Assembly: GCF_003943935.1 (NCBI RefSeq)
Contig: NZ_RJOB01000006.1
Span: forward strand, 100,661 to 164,660
Direction: 5' to 3'
From: Streptococcus mitis
GTDB taxonomy: Bacteria > Bacillota > Bacilli > Lactobacillales > Streptococcaceae
Length of the DNA stretch: 64,000 nucleotides
In this document: piece by piece, positions 20,126 through 28,664 of the stretch
Position numbering within the stretch: position 1 is the first letter of the stretch
Layout of the letters: each line of letters opens with the position of its first letter
Translations under genes and position numbers: made by a program
Notes under the pieces: generated by a model
The model's database searches: none
What the model was told of the DNA's origin: nothing
Seen by the model: the letters and a program-made list of their open reading frames with translations, nothing else

Positions 20126-20217
20126 CTCTTCTAACCTCGTTTTCTATCTTCTATTATACCAAAAAACTGCCCTCTATCCTCATCTGTAAAAAATATTCTA
20201 AAATCCATCGTCGTCTC

Positions 20218-20246
20218 TTGACGCTATTTTTTCAAAGCAGTATAAT
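20218..20246 (+). promoter_or_regulatory. Promoter of the KimA-like permease gene
   Basis: TTGACG and TATAAT separated by 17 bases, 35 bases before the ATG. The short leader leaves no room for a c-di-AMP (ydaO) riboswitch. Confidence 0.75.
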
Positions 20247-20281
20247 AGCACTTATTGAAATTTTCAGAAAAGGAAATGACC

Positions 20282-22126
20282 ATGTTTACAAAATTAAAAC
20301 AGACCTTTATCGGTCGTCCTCTTAAGTCCTTAACAGAAGGCGAGGGAGGGCTGCTGGGAAAAATGCAGGCCTTAGCCATGTTGTCAAGCGACGCTCTATC
20401 TTCCATTGCCTATGGACCTGAGCAAGTAGTCCTCGTCTTGGCTAGCCTCTCTCCACTTGCTATATGGTGGAGCCTCCCTATCGGCCTTTTTGTCCTCCTA
20501 CTCCTGGCCAGTCTGACTGTTTCCTACCGTCAAATCATCCACGCCTATCCTCAAGGAGGAGGGGCCTATATGGTTACTCGAGAAAATCTATCGCCCGAGC
20601 TAGGCTTGATTGCTGGAGGTAGTCTGCTGGTTGACTACATGCTGACTGTGGCGGTATCTGTATCATCTGGAGCTGACGCTATCACAGCAGCCCTCCCTGC
20701 CCTCCACCCTTACAACCTCCACATCTCCATTTTTCTAGTTTGCTTGCTCATGCTCTTGAACTTACGGGGGTTAAAAGAATCTGCCAGCTCACTGATGATT
20801 CCTGTCTATCTCTTTATCATCAGTACTGTCTTTCTCTTGCTCTATGGAATCTTTCAACTAGTGACAGGTTCTCTCAGCTATCAGGCGACTTCACCTATCG
20901 GCCATGCTGTGCCGACTCTGTCTATCGTTCTCATTCTAAGAGCCTTTACCAGTGGTTCTGCCTCTTTGACAGGGGTTGAAGCTATTTCAAATGCCGTTCC
21001 CTTTTTCAAGGCTCCAAAAGAAAAGAATGCCGCTCAAACTTTGACCATCATGTCACTGATTTTAGGATTTCTTTTTGCTGGTATTACCTTCCTAAACTAC
21101 TGGATGGGAATTATGCCGCAACACGGAGAAACCATCCTCTCACAGATGGCTCAAGGAATCCTTGGCGATTCTTTCTTAGGTCACCTTGGCTATTATACCT
21201 TCCAATTCTCCACAGCCTTGATTTTGGCCGTAGCAGCAAACACTGGTTTTTCAGCTTTCCCTATGCTGGCTTACAATATGGCTAAAAACAAATACATGCC
21301 CCATCTCTTTATGGAAAAAGGAGACCGCCTAGGCTACTCCAACGGAATCTTAACTCTGGCATTTGGGGCTATGATTCTTCTTCTCATTTTTAATGGCAAT
21401 ACCGAACGTTTGATTCCTCTCTATACTATCGGTGTCTTCGTGCCCTTTGCCCTTTCTCAGACTGGGATGATTCGTCATTGGAAAAAAGAAAAAGGGACAA
21501 ATTTCTTAAAACCTGCTCTTGCCAATATCCTTGGGGCTATCATTTGCTACGCTATCGTGCTGATCCTGCTCTTTTTCCGTCTCAGTGATATCTGGCCTTT
21601 CTTCCCGATTATTCTCGTACTCACCCTACTCTTCTTGGCAATTCACAGCCATTACCAAAAAGTGGCCCAACAACTGCGTCTCTATGAAGGAATCGAAAAA
21701 CGTACCTACGATGGCAATCTTGTCCTCGTTCTAGTAGGGAATGTCACACGCGTCAGCGTTGGAGCCATTAACTACGCCCAAAGTATTGGTGACGAAGTCT
21801 TAGCCATGCATATCTCTACTAAGGAAACAGCAGAAAAAGACCAAGAAATTCTCCAAGAATTTTCCGATTACTTCCCAATCATTACTCTGAAAAATATCAA
21901 GACCAGCTATCGCGATATCATCACGCCTACTGTCAAGTATGTCAAACGTATTTCCGAGGAAGCCCAGAAAAAGAACTATACAGTCACTGTCCTGGTACCC
22001 CAGTTTATCCCTAATAAACCTTGGCAAAATATTCTACACAATCAAATGAGCCTCAAACTCAAATACGCCCTCCGTTGGCACCAAGACGTTGTTGTCGCTA
22101 GCTACTCCTATCACTTAAAAGAATAA
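20282..22126 (+). CDS. KimA-like APC-superfamily (potassium) permease
   Basis: A 614-residue membrane protein with about 12 N-terminal helices (residues about 35-460) and a soluble C-terminal domain of about 140 residues. MQALAMLSSDALSSIAYGPEQ and YPQGGGAYMVTRENL are hallmarks of the KimA (formerly YdaO) potassium/proton symporter branch of the APC superfamily, and B. subtilis KimA has about the same length. A generic amino-acid permease label is the alternative. The ATG at 20282 is preferred over one nine codons upstream because AAAGGAA is spaced correctly for it. It is monocistronic, with its own promoter and terminator. Confidence 0.75.
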   Translation: MFTKLKQTFIGRPLKSLTEGEGGLLGKMQALAMLSSDALSSIAYGPEQVVLVLASLSPLAIWWSLPIGLFVLLLLASLTVSYRQIIHAYPQGGGAYMVTRENLSPELGLIAGGSLLVDYMLTVAVSVSSGADAITAALPALHPYNLHISIFLVCLLMLLNLRGLKESASSLMIPVYLFIISTVFLLLYGIFQLVTGSLSYQATSPIGHAVPTLSIVLILRAFTSGSASLTGVEAISNAVPFFKAPKEKNAAQTLTIMSLILGFLFAGITFLNYWMGIMPQHGETILSQMAQGILGDSFLGHLGYYTFQFSTALILAVAANTGFSAFPMLAYNMAKNKYMPHLFMEKGDRLGYSNGILTLAFGAMILLLIFNGNTERLIPLYTIGVFVPFALSQTGMIRHWKKEKGTNFLKPALANILGAIICYAIVLILLFFRLSDIWPFFPIILVLTLLFLAIHSHYQKVAQQLRLYEGIEKRTYDGNLVLVLVGNVTRVSVGAINYAQSIGDEVLAMHISTKETAEKDQEILQEFSDYFPIITLKNIKTSYRDIITPTVKYVKRISEEAQKKNYTVTVLVPQFIPNKPWQNILHNQMSLKLKYALRWHQDVVVASYSYHLKE

Positions 22127-22128
22127 AG

Positions 22129-22171
22129 AAAAGGCCCTACCAGAAGCAAGAAGCTCCTGGCAAGGCCTTTT
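22129..22171 (+). terminator. Terminator of the KimA-like gene
   Basis: AAAAGGCC and GGCCTTTT form the stem base, with inner CCAG/CTGG pairing and a T-tail. It starts two bases after the stop. Confidence 0.85.
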
Positions 22172-22192
22172 GCTGAATTCATCCACTATGCT

Positions 22193-22390
22193 TATACTCA
22201 ATGAAAATCAAAGAGCAAACTAGGAAGCTAGCCGCAGGCTGCTCAAAGCACTGCTTTGAGGTTGTAGATGAAACTGACGAAGTCAGCTCAAAACACTGTT
22301 TTGAGGTTGCAGATGAAACTGACGAAGTCAGTCACATATATACGGTAAGGCAACGCTGACGTGGTTTGAAGAGATTTTCGAAGAGTATTA
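22193..22390 (+). repeat. BOX element with an internal duplication
   Basis: Runs from tatactcaatgaaaatcaaa to gattttcgaagagtatt. The module containing gatgaaactgacgaagtcag occurs twice, so it is longer than the other BOX copies here. It sits between the convergent permease and Ali-type lipoprotein genes. Confidence 0.92.
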
Positions 22391-22413
22391 ACTGAAAAGC
22401 GTGACTAGGAATA

Positions 22414-24378
22414 TCATTGAATATGGTTAGCTAAATCTTCCTGAGCTTTTTTATTTGACTCAGCTTTTTCTTTTAGCCATTTTTCATAGAGTTCTTGGTA
22501 CTGTTTAGCAGTTACTGGCTCCTTTTGCAATTCAACATATTTATAGTTGTCCGCATTTCCCTTATGACCAACGAATGAGAATGGACCTGTAAACGGTACA
22601 GTCTTACGGAAAATTGGGTTGGCTCCGCCACTTTGAACTGGTAGGAAGAGGGCGCTATCTGTCAACCAAGCTTGGGCTTCAGCATATTTTTCATAGCGAG
22701 CATTAGTATCTGTGATTTCAGCATCTGCCTGATCCAAGAGTTTCTTGTAGTCAGCAAGACCAATCTTATCCTTAACTTCCTTGTCTTTTCCTTCAGACAA
22801 GCCCATGTTTTTCAACTGAGAACCAGTCTCTGGATCTAGAATGGCTAGGTAAGTCTTCGGATCTGAGTAGTCTCCACCCCATCCTGAGACGTCAATATCG
22901 TAGTCTTTTTGTTCTGCTGTATCTGCAAAGTAGGTTGCCTGGTCTTTTTCATCTGGAGAAAGTTGGATAACATCGATGACAACATTATCCTTACCAAGAG
23001 TGGCTTCTACTGTTTGCTTGAGAGAGCCAGCCTGTTGCACATCTAACTTAGCAGTCTGGTCAACTGGCATATCCAAATGAATTGGGAAGGTTACTCCCTG
23101 AGCTTGCAGACTTTCTTTAGCCTTAGCAAATTTCTCTTTGGCCTTTTCAGGATTCAAGAAGGCTTGCTTACCATCGTTTAGGTTGATATTTGCCCAATCT
23201 TTACCGTAGTTGACAATTTTTTCATTGACAATATCACCGAAGTTCTTATCGCCAACTTGGACAAAGTTACTTGGTGTAATCGTGTTACGCAAGATACGGT
23301 CTGCTCCATCTTCACCATTTGTCTGCGCTGCATAAGCATGACGGTCAAAGGCAAAGTTGATAGCCTGACGGAAATCTTTATTTTGCATAGCTGCGCGTGA
23401 ATCTGTCTTTTCCTTATCAGACTGTTTCATAGTCTGCTTGTAGCTTTGACGATTCACGTTGAAAAGATAATAGAAAGTAACTGAGTTTTGTGGTGTATAG
23501 GTAATCTTGTCCTCATTGCCCTTCTTGAGTTCAGCAAAGACTGAACTTGTTGGGAAGATACGACCATCTGTGTAGTTGCCTTCCAAAAATCCTCTTGTAA
23601 TGCTGTCTTGGTCAGAACCGTCAAAGAAAGAAAGCTTCACTTTCTCGATTTTAACATTGTCCTTATCCCAATAGTTAGGATTTTTATCAAATTCAATCAA
23701 AGATTTTGAGGTGAAGGACTTAAACAAGTAAGGACCATTTGACAAGATGCTTGATGGCGTCACACTTCCAAAGTCATCCCCCTTAGACTTCAAGAAAGCT
23801 TCGTTTACAGGACTAAGAATACTTGCTGTTGTTTTAGAGTTCCAATAAGTCTCAGGTTGGTTGAGGGTGTATTGGAGTGTGTAATCATCCACTGCCTTAA
23901 CACCAACAGTTCCAAAATCAGATGATTTCCCTTCAACATAGTCTGCTAGCCCTTTGATAGAATCTTGTACCAAGTACAAGTTCTCAGCCTTTTTATCAGC
24001 CGCATACTTAAGACCAGTCACAAAGTCATGAGCTGTTACATCCGCATACTCTTCTCCTTCAGAAGTGTACCATTTAGCCCCCTGACGGATTTTATAAGTG
24101 TAGGTCAAACCATCTTTTGACACAGTCCACGACTCAGCCATAGACGGGATGAGATTGCCATACTGGTCGTTTTCCAACAACCCATCAATCAAGTTGGTTG
24201 TGATACTAGATGTAGAGTCTCGGGTAGAAGTAATATAATCCAAGGTATCTGGGTTATTGACAAAGATATAAGAGTAAGTCTTGTCTGCATTACTTGATTG
24301 GGAAGACCCACATGCTGCTAGAGCTAGACCTGCTGTCAAAGCCATAGCTCCAAAAAGCATAACTTTTGATTTCTTCAT
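22414..24378 (-). CDS. Oligopeptide-binding lipoprotein, AmiA/AliA/AliB family
   Basis: A 654-residue SBP family 5 solute-binding protein that would deliver oligopeptides to the AmiCDEF ABC transporter. The lipoprotein signal peptide ends in the lipobox LAAC (Cys at about residue 22). Family blocks: NPDTLDYITS, IDGLLENDQYGNLIPSMAESW, DKNPNYWDKDN, FRQAINFAFDRHAYAAQTNG and the C-terminal EKWLKEKAESNKKAQEDL shared with AliA and AliB. No permease or ATPase genes are adjacent, so it is an orphan binding protein like the pneumococcal Ali proteins. It may be a distinct paralogue rather than AliA or AliB itself; phylogeny would decide. In related strains such proteins tune peptide sensing and competence. 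Confidence 0.88.
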   Translation of the reverse strand: MKKSKVMLFGAMALTAGLALAACGSSQSSNADKTYSYIFVNNPDTLDYITSTRDSTSSITTNLIDGLLENDQYGNLIPSMAESWTVSKDGLTYTYKIRQGAKWYTSEGEEYADVTAHDFVTGLKYAADKKAENLYLVQDSIKGLADYVEGKSSDFGTVGVKAVDDYTLQYTLNQPETYWNSKTTASILSPVNEAFLKSKGDDFGSVTPSSILSNGPYLFKSFTSKSLIEFDKNPNYWDKDNVKIEKVKLSFFDGSDQDSITRGFLEGNYTDGRIFPTSSVFAELKKGNEDKITYTPQNSVTFYYLFNVNRQSYKQTMKQSDKEKTDSRAAMQNKDFRQAINFAFDRHAYAAQTNGEDGADRILRNTITPSNFVQVGDKNFGDIVNEKIVNYGKDWANINLNDGKQAFLNPEKAKEKFAKAKESLQAQGVTFPIHLDMPVDQTAKLDVQQAGSLKQTVEATLGKDNVVIDVIQLSPDEKDQATYFADTAEQKDYDIDVSGWGGDYSDPKTYLAILDPETGSQLKNMGLSEGKDKEVKDKIGLADYKKLLDQADAEITDTNARYEKYAEAQAWLTDSALFLPVQSGGANPIFRKTVPFTGPFSFVGHKGNADNYKYVELQKEPVTAKQYQELYEKWLKEKAESNKKAQEDLANHIQ

Positions 24379-24463
24379 GATTATTCTCCATTTTTACAGT
24401 ATGTGAAATATTATACACCATTTGAGCAAAAATATAAAGCTTTTTGTACTTTTTTACAAAAAT

Positions 24464-24497
24464 AAAAATCAGTAGACTCGAGTTCCTACTGATTTTT
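24464..24497 (-). terminator. Terminator of rpmH
   Basis: AAAAATCAGTAG and CTACTGATTTTT are perfect inverted repeats around a 10-base loop, 18 bases after the rpmH stop. Confidence 0.85.
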
Positions 24498-24514
24498 GAT
24501 ATGGTTCGTTTGGA

Positions 24515-24649
24515 TTATGCAGCCAAAACTTTGCGTCCTTTACGACGACGAGCTGCCAATACGCGACGACCGTTTTTAGTTGACATACGGTTACGGAATC
24601 CGTGTTTGCGCGCACGACGAAGTTTACTTGGTTGATAAGTACGTTTCAC
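24515..24649 (-). CDS. rpmH: 50S ribosomal protein L34
   Basis: A 44-residue, highly basic protein of the large subunit, opening [18 protein letters not shown] and ending [10 protein letters not shown]. The start codon is GTG, preceded by a perfect AGGAGG seven bases away. Unlike most bacteria, there is no rnpA or dnaA beside it; in streptococci rpmH stands alone. A strong promoter (TTGACA-17-TAGAAT) lies upstream and an inverted-repeat terminator downstream. Confidence 0.97.
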
Positions 24650-24723
24650 GATGAATACCTCCTCATAGATTTTGTATTCGTTTAGCCGGCTATAAAGTGA
24701 TCAGTTACTAAACATACTTTACT

Positions 24724-24752
24724 ATTCTATCTGATTCTTTTACTTTTGTCAA
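24724..24752 (-). promoter_or_regulatory. Promoter of rpmH
   Basis: TTGACA and TAGAAT on the minus strand with a 17-base spacer, about 75 bases upstream of the GTG start. Confidence 0.8.
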
Positions 24753-24793
24753 TAGCTCAAGGCAAATGTTTCCAGCTTTTTCGAATGTAAGCC

Positions 24794-26008
24794 CTATCTA
24801 CGATACTGTTTCAAGAAACGAGTCATCTTTTCTTGTATTTGGGCTAGTTCATCAACACGAGGAAGGTAAACGATACGGAAGTGGTCTGGTTCCTGCCAGT
24901 TAAAACCTCGACCATGAACCAAGAGAACCTTTTCCTGTTTCAAGAAATTAAGGACAAACTGCTCATCATCATCGATACGGTACATATTGCGGTCGATTTT
25001 AGGGAAGATATAGAGTCCCGCCTTGGGTTTAACCGCAGATAAACCTGGAATCTCTTGAATGGCATTGTAGATGAAATTTCTTTGCTCGTAAATCCGTCCA
25101 CCTGGAAGAAGCAATTCATCGACTGATTGGTGGCCACCCAAGGAAGTTTGTACGACTTGCTGGGCCAAAACATTAGAGCAAAGGCGCATATTGGACAACA
25201 TATTGAGCCCTTCGATATAGCCTTTAACGTGTGTCTTAGGACCAGACAAGACCATCCAACCCACACGGAAACCAGCAATACGGTGGGATTTTGATAGACC
25301 ATTCATGCTGACACAGAAGACATCTGGTGCCAAGCTCGCCACAGGCGTATGCACATGCCCATCCATTACCATGCGGTCGTAAATTTCATCCGCAAAGATA
25401 ATCAAATCGTTTTGACGGGCAATCTCAATAATCTCCAGCAAGAGTTCTTTAGGATAAAGGGCTCCAGTTGGGTTATTTGGATTGATAAGGACGATTGCCT
25501 TGGTATTGGAAGTGATTTTTGACTTGATATCGTCAATATCTGGGTACCATTCGGCAGCTTCATCACAGATATAGTGAACGGCATTTCCCCCAGCTAGACT
25601 GACAGCCGCTGTCCAGAGAGGATAGTCTGGCATAGGCACCAAGACTTCATCCCCATTGTCCAAAAGCCCCTGCATGGACATGACAATCAGTTCACTAACA
25701 CCATTTCCAAGGTAAATATCATCAATATCTACGTTGGGGAATTTCTTCAATTGGCAATACTGCATGATAGCCTTACGGGCTGAGAAAATCCCTTTGGAGT
25801 CAGAATAACCTTCACTATCACGCGCATTCATAATCAAGTCATGAATGACCTCGTCTGGCGCTGTAAAGCCAAATTCTGCTGGATTTCCTGTGTTCAGACG
25901 TAAAATCTTTTCTCCGTTTGCTCGCATCCGCATGGCTTCTTCCAAAACAGGGCCACGGATATCATAAGCAACATGCTCTAACTTACTAGACTTGTTATAT
26001 TCTTTCAT
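24794..26008 (-). CDS. PLP-dependent aminotransferase (AlaT/AspC-like, class I)
   Basis: A 404-residue fold I aminotransferase. The PLP-binding lysine is in MNGLSKSHRIAGFRVGW (S-K-S-H), with VLINPNNPTGALYP and IFADEIYDRM as the cofactor-contacting NPTG and DEIY motifs. The N-terminal LEHVAYDIRGPVLEEA and LNTGNPAEFGF fit the glutamate-pyruvate (alanine) aminotransferase AlaT subgroup, but the substrate is not certain. It is monocistronic, between rpmH and a small membrane protein gene. Confidence 0.88.
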   Translation of the reverse strand: MKEYNKSSKLEHVAYDIRGPVLEEAMRMRANGEKILRLNTGNPAEFGFTAPDEVIHDLIMNARDSEGYSDSKGIFSARKAIMQYCQLKKFPNVDIDDIYLGNGVSELIVMSMQGLLDNGDEVLVPMPDYPLWTAAVSLAGGNAVHYICDEAAEWYPDIDDIKSKITSNTKAIVLINPNNPTGALYPKELLLEIIEIARQNDLIIFADEIYDRMVMDGHVHTPVASLAPDVFCVSMNGLSKSHRIAGFRVGWMVLSGPKTHVKGYIEGLNMLSNMRLCSNVLAQQVVQTSLGGHQSVDELLLPGGRIYEQRNFIYNAIQEIPGLSAVKPKAGLYIFPKIDRNMYRIDDDEQFVLNFLKQEKVLLVHGRGFNWQEPDHFRIVYLPRVDELAQIQEKMTRFLKQYRR

Positions 26009-26101
26009 CTTGTTTCCTCAATTCTTCAGGATAGTAACATTATACCACTAGAAAGAGAATGCGACAAGTTTGCTGAAATGTGTTACTAGATTCGTATAGA
26101 A

Positions 26102-26126
26102 GAAAAACCTCACTAAAAGCGAGGTC
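26102..26126 (-). terminator. Terminator of the small membrane protein gene
   Basis: ACCTCGC and GTGAGGT pair around TTTTA on the minus strand, followed by TTTTTCTT. Confidence 0.8.
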
Positions 26127-26164
26127 AAGACAGGGGAAATAGCAGGAATTTTGCCAAAGACAGA

Positions 26165-26455
26165 TCACATACCAAAAGATAAACCTAGAAAAAGCAAGCC
26201 TAAAAAGGAGTCATAAAGAAGATTGAACATGAGGAAAAGCCCCCATATCGTCAAGTAATCCCAACGCCCACTTCGTTTAGCAACTAGGAATAAAAACAGA
26301 TGGTAGAGTACATGAAAGACTAAAAAGCCGATAAAACCTGGATAAATAAGGGGAATCAGTCTCTCTAATTGCCAGATTATGACAACTTCTACCAAGACTG
26401 AAACTAGGATGATTGCATAATAAAGGAAATTTGATTTTTGAAAAGAGTTTTTCAT
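26165..26455 (-). CDS. Hypothetical four-helix membrane protein
   Basis: A protein of about 96 residues with four hydrophobic stretches (FLYYAIILVSVLVEVVII, YPGFIGFLVFHVLYHLFLFLV, YLTIWGLFLMFNLLYDSFLG, LLFLGLSFG). No family recognised. GGAGGGAGA stands upstream of two adjacent ATG codons; the second, at 26455, has the better spacing. It is transcribed separately from the aminotransferase gene, with its own terminator. A small integral membrane protein of unknown role. Confidence 0.7.
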   Translation of the reverse strand: MKNSFQKSNFLYYAIILVSVLVEVVIIWQLERLIPLIYPGFIGFLVFHVLYHLFLFLVAKRSGRWDYLTIWGLFLMFNLLYDSFLGLLFLGLSFGM

Positions 26456-26560
26456 CATTCTCCCTCCCTTCACTTTTTTCCTGCTATCCTTTCTTTTATT
26501 TTATCATATATTTATATAGATTTTGAGCACTAACATTCTTTTAAAAAATACTTTTTTTGC

Positions 26561-26589
26561 TTTACTTCTATAGTGAAAAGGTTTACAAT
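26561..26589 (+). promoter_or_regulatory. Promoter of the universal stress protein gene
   Basis: TTTACT and TACAAT separated by 17 bases, 31 bases before the ATG at 26620. Its position rules out the more upstream in-frame ATG at 26557. Confidence 0.7.
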
Positions 26590-26619
26590 TATAGTAAGAA
26601 AATTTCAGGAGGTTTCATT

Positions 26620-27072
26620 ATGGCACAACGTTACCAAAATATCATGGTCGCAATCGATGGTTCTAAAGAAGCGGACTTGGCTTTTGTCAAGGGAGTTCAT
26701 TCTGCTCTACGAAACGACGCTAAACTCACCATCGCACATGTCATTGACACACGCGCACTCCAAAGCGTATCCACCTTTGATGCTGAAGTTTACGAAGAAC
26801 TCCAAGTCGACGCTGAAAGTCTGATGAAAGAGTACGAAAAACGTGCGAAAGATGCTGGTGTGGCAGATGTTCACATCGTTATTGAAATGGGAAATCCAAA
26901 GACCCTACTAGCACGTACTATTCCAGATGCAGAGGAAGTGGACCTCATCCTCGTTGGCGCAACAGGTCTCAACGCCTTTGAACGCCTCTTGGTCGGCTCT
27001 TCATCTGAATACATTCTCCGCCATGCTAAGGTCGATTTGCTGGTTGTGAGAGAACAAGAAAAAACCTTATAA
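26620..27072 (+). CDS. Universal stress protein, UspA family
   Basis: A 150-residue cytoplasmic protein with the UspA Rossmann-like fold: NIMVAIDGSKEADLAF at the N-terminus and the ATP-binding C-terminal signature LILVGATGLNAFERLLVGSSSEYILRHAKVDLLVVR (the G-2x-G-9x-G(S/T) pattern). That motif suggests ATP binding and autophosphorylation-type activity. AGGAGG is placed ideally before the ATG at 26620. It has its own promoter and terminator, so it is a stand-alone stress gene. Confidence 0.94.
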   Translation: MAQRYQNIMVAIDGSKEADLAFVKGVHSALRNDAKLTIAHVIDTRALQSVSTFDAEVYEELQVDAESLMKEYEKRAKDAGVADVHIVIEMGNPKTLLARTIPDAEEVDLILVGATGLNAFERLLVGSSSEYILRHAKVDLLVVREQEKTL

Positions 27073-27081
27073 TCACGAAGA

Positions 27082-27105
27082 AAAGGAGCTCAGCGCTCCT
27101 TTTTG
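27082..27105 (+). terminator. Terminator of the universal stress protein gene
   Basis: AGGAGC-TCAGC-GCTCCT followed by TTTTTG. Confidence 0.85.
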
Positions 27106-27115
27106 TTTACTATTT

Positions 27116-27220
27116 ATACTTCTTCAAACCACATCAACGTCCATCTACAACCTCAAAGCAGTGCTTTGAGCAGCCTGCGGCTAGTTTCCTAGTTTGCTCT
27201 TTGATTTTCATTGAGTATTA
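27116..27220 (-). repeat. BOX element, partial
   Basis: Ends in ttgattttcattgagtatt (boxA, reverse orientation) with the central cctcaaagcagtgctttgag core. The other end is shortened (tacttcttcaaaccacatca), so boxC is truncated. It lies at the 3' end of the HAD-MazG gene. Confidence 0.85.
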
Positions 27221-28599
27221 TTTCTCTCTTTATGGCGTTCATAAGCCTTGAGCTGACGCTGCAGTTCCTTTTTAATAGCAGGTTCTGGAGCATATTTTTC
27301 TTCCCAATCATCTGGCTTTAAGATTTTGTGGGTCACTGGATCAAAATGAGCCTTGCCATCTGGGAAAATTTTCCCCATATTGGCCTGATGGACGATATCA
27401 AAAATACGTTCTGGGTCCACCCCCATCAAGACAAAACTACCGTAGGTGAAATAAAGCGTGTCAATCAAGGCATCCACCTGACCTATCAAATCTTGCTGGG
27501 CAGGCGTCTTCTTGGCTACTTTATCTGCTGCCTTATCAAGAGCTTGATGAAGTTGCAATACAGCTTGACCAAAATCTTCTTCAGAAGGACTGGCTGCTCG
27601 AACAAACTCCACCAATTCTTCTATTTTAAAGCCAGCCCTGTGGGTAGCACCTTCTAAATCCCAAGCTCGAGGTTCTTCTTGGGTTCGTTCATCCATCATG
27701 TGGTGGAAGGTCTTGACCTTATTGAAATGATAGTCACGGCTGACAAAGACTTTTTCTGAAGCCAAAACACCAAAATGTTCTAAGGCCTTGTGAATTCCGT
27801 CTTGCTGATTACTGGTAGTGATGTGCTTGGCCACTTCCTTGACACTGCTACTACCATTTCCCATAGCAACCGACATCCCAACACCTGCCAGCATTTCTAG
27901 GTCGTTATCTGAGTCACCAAAGGCCATGACTTGGTTGAGATCAAAACCATATTCTTTCCCAACTCGTCGAATGCCTTCCAATTTAGAGTTTCCTTGATTA
28001 ATGACATCCGCTGCAAAAGGATTGCTACGTGTCAATTTCAAGTCTTCAAAATCAGCTGCTGCCTTCTCAGATTCTTCTGGCGTCATCAGCATCAAAACTT
28101 GGTAGATAGGCTGATTCATCAGGTGAAGCAGGTCTTCTTCCTTTTGGGGAACAACCTTGCTGACCATGCGATTAAAGGAATGACTCACCGTCCGAGTTAA
28201 AACAGAGGGAACGAAGCGACTGATTCTTTGGGAAAAAGAACCCAGACCAAAGGACATGATTTTAGAACCCAACATGGCATCCTTGGTCCCTAGGGCAATC
28301 TCCTTACCCTCTTTTTTAGCATAAGTAATTAGATGACGCAAATGTAACTTGGAAATTGGGCTCGTGAACAAGACTCTTTCTTTAGTAAAGATATACTGGC
28401 CATTGTAGGTTACCGCAAAATCCAGATCCAAGTCATCCATCAATTCCTTAACAAAAAAAGGTCCTCGTCCTGTCGCTACACCGACAAGCACCCCTTGTTC
28501 CTTGACAATCTTAATCGCGTCCTTAGTGGATTTCAAAACACTCTTGCGATCGTTGACCAAGGTTCCATCGATATCAAAAAAAACAGCTTTGACTTCCAT
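27208..28599 (-). CDS. HAD-superfamily (Cof) phosphatase fused to a MazG-like domain
   Basis: A 463-residue fusion. The N-terminal half (about 1-270) is a Cof-type HAD phosphatase: catalytic FFDIDGTLVNDRKS, TGRGPFFVKELM and AFGDSDNDLEMLA. The C-terminal part (about 300-440) resembles all-alpha NTP pyrophosphohydrolases (MazG / PRA-PH type): IEELVEFVRAA with the E-x-x-E pattern, then VDALIDTLYFTYGSF and a conserved DGKAHFDPVTHKILKP tail. A fused phosphatase and pyrophosphohydrolase suggests nucleotide clean-up, but the substrate is unknown. The ATG at 28599 (MEVKAVFFDIDG) is chosen because the HAD motif begins four residues later. It diverges from the asparaginase gene. Confidence 0.85.
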   Translation of the reverse strand: MEVKAVFFDIDGTLVNDRKSVLKSTKDAIKIVKEQGVLVGVATGRGPFFVKELMDDLDLDFAVTYNGQYIFTKERVLFTSPISKLHLRHLITYAKKEGKEIALGTKDAMLGSKIMSFGLGSFSQRISRFVPSVLTRTVSHSFNRMVSKVVPQKEEDLLHLMNQPIYQVLMLMTPEESEKAAADFEDLKLTRSNPFAADVINQGNSKLEGIRRVGKEYGFDLNQVMAFGDSDNDLEMLAGVGMSVAMGNGSSSVKEVAKHITTSNQQDGIHKALEHFGVLASEKVFVSRDYHFNKVKTFHHMMDERTQEEPRAWDLEGATHRAGFKIEELVEFVRAASPSEEDFGQAVLQLHQALDKAADKVAKKTPAQQDLIGQVDALIDTLYFTYGSFVLMGVDPERIFDIVHQANMGKIFPDGKAHFDPVTHKILKPDDWEEKYAPEPAIKKELQRQLKAYERHKERNNTQ

Positions 28600-28664
28600 C
28601 CTATCCCAATCTCCCCTTTTGTGATACAATGATTATACCACATTTCAGAAAGAGTGAGTAAATC

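Noticed and set aside
20126..20281. c-di-AMP (ydaO) riboswitch before the KimA-like gene
   Set aside because: The promoter lies 35 bases from the ATG, leaving no transcribed leader long enough.
26557..26619. Longer N-terminus for the universal stress protein from an ATG at 26557
   Set aside because: A promoter (TTTACT-17-TACAAT) lies within that segment and a perfect AGGAGG precedes the ATG at 26620.
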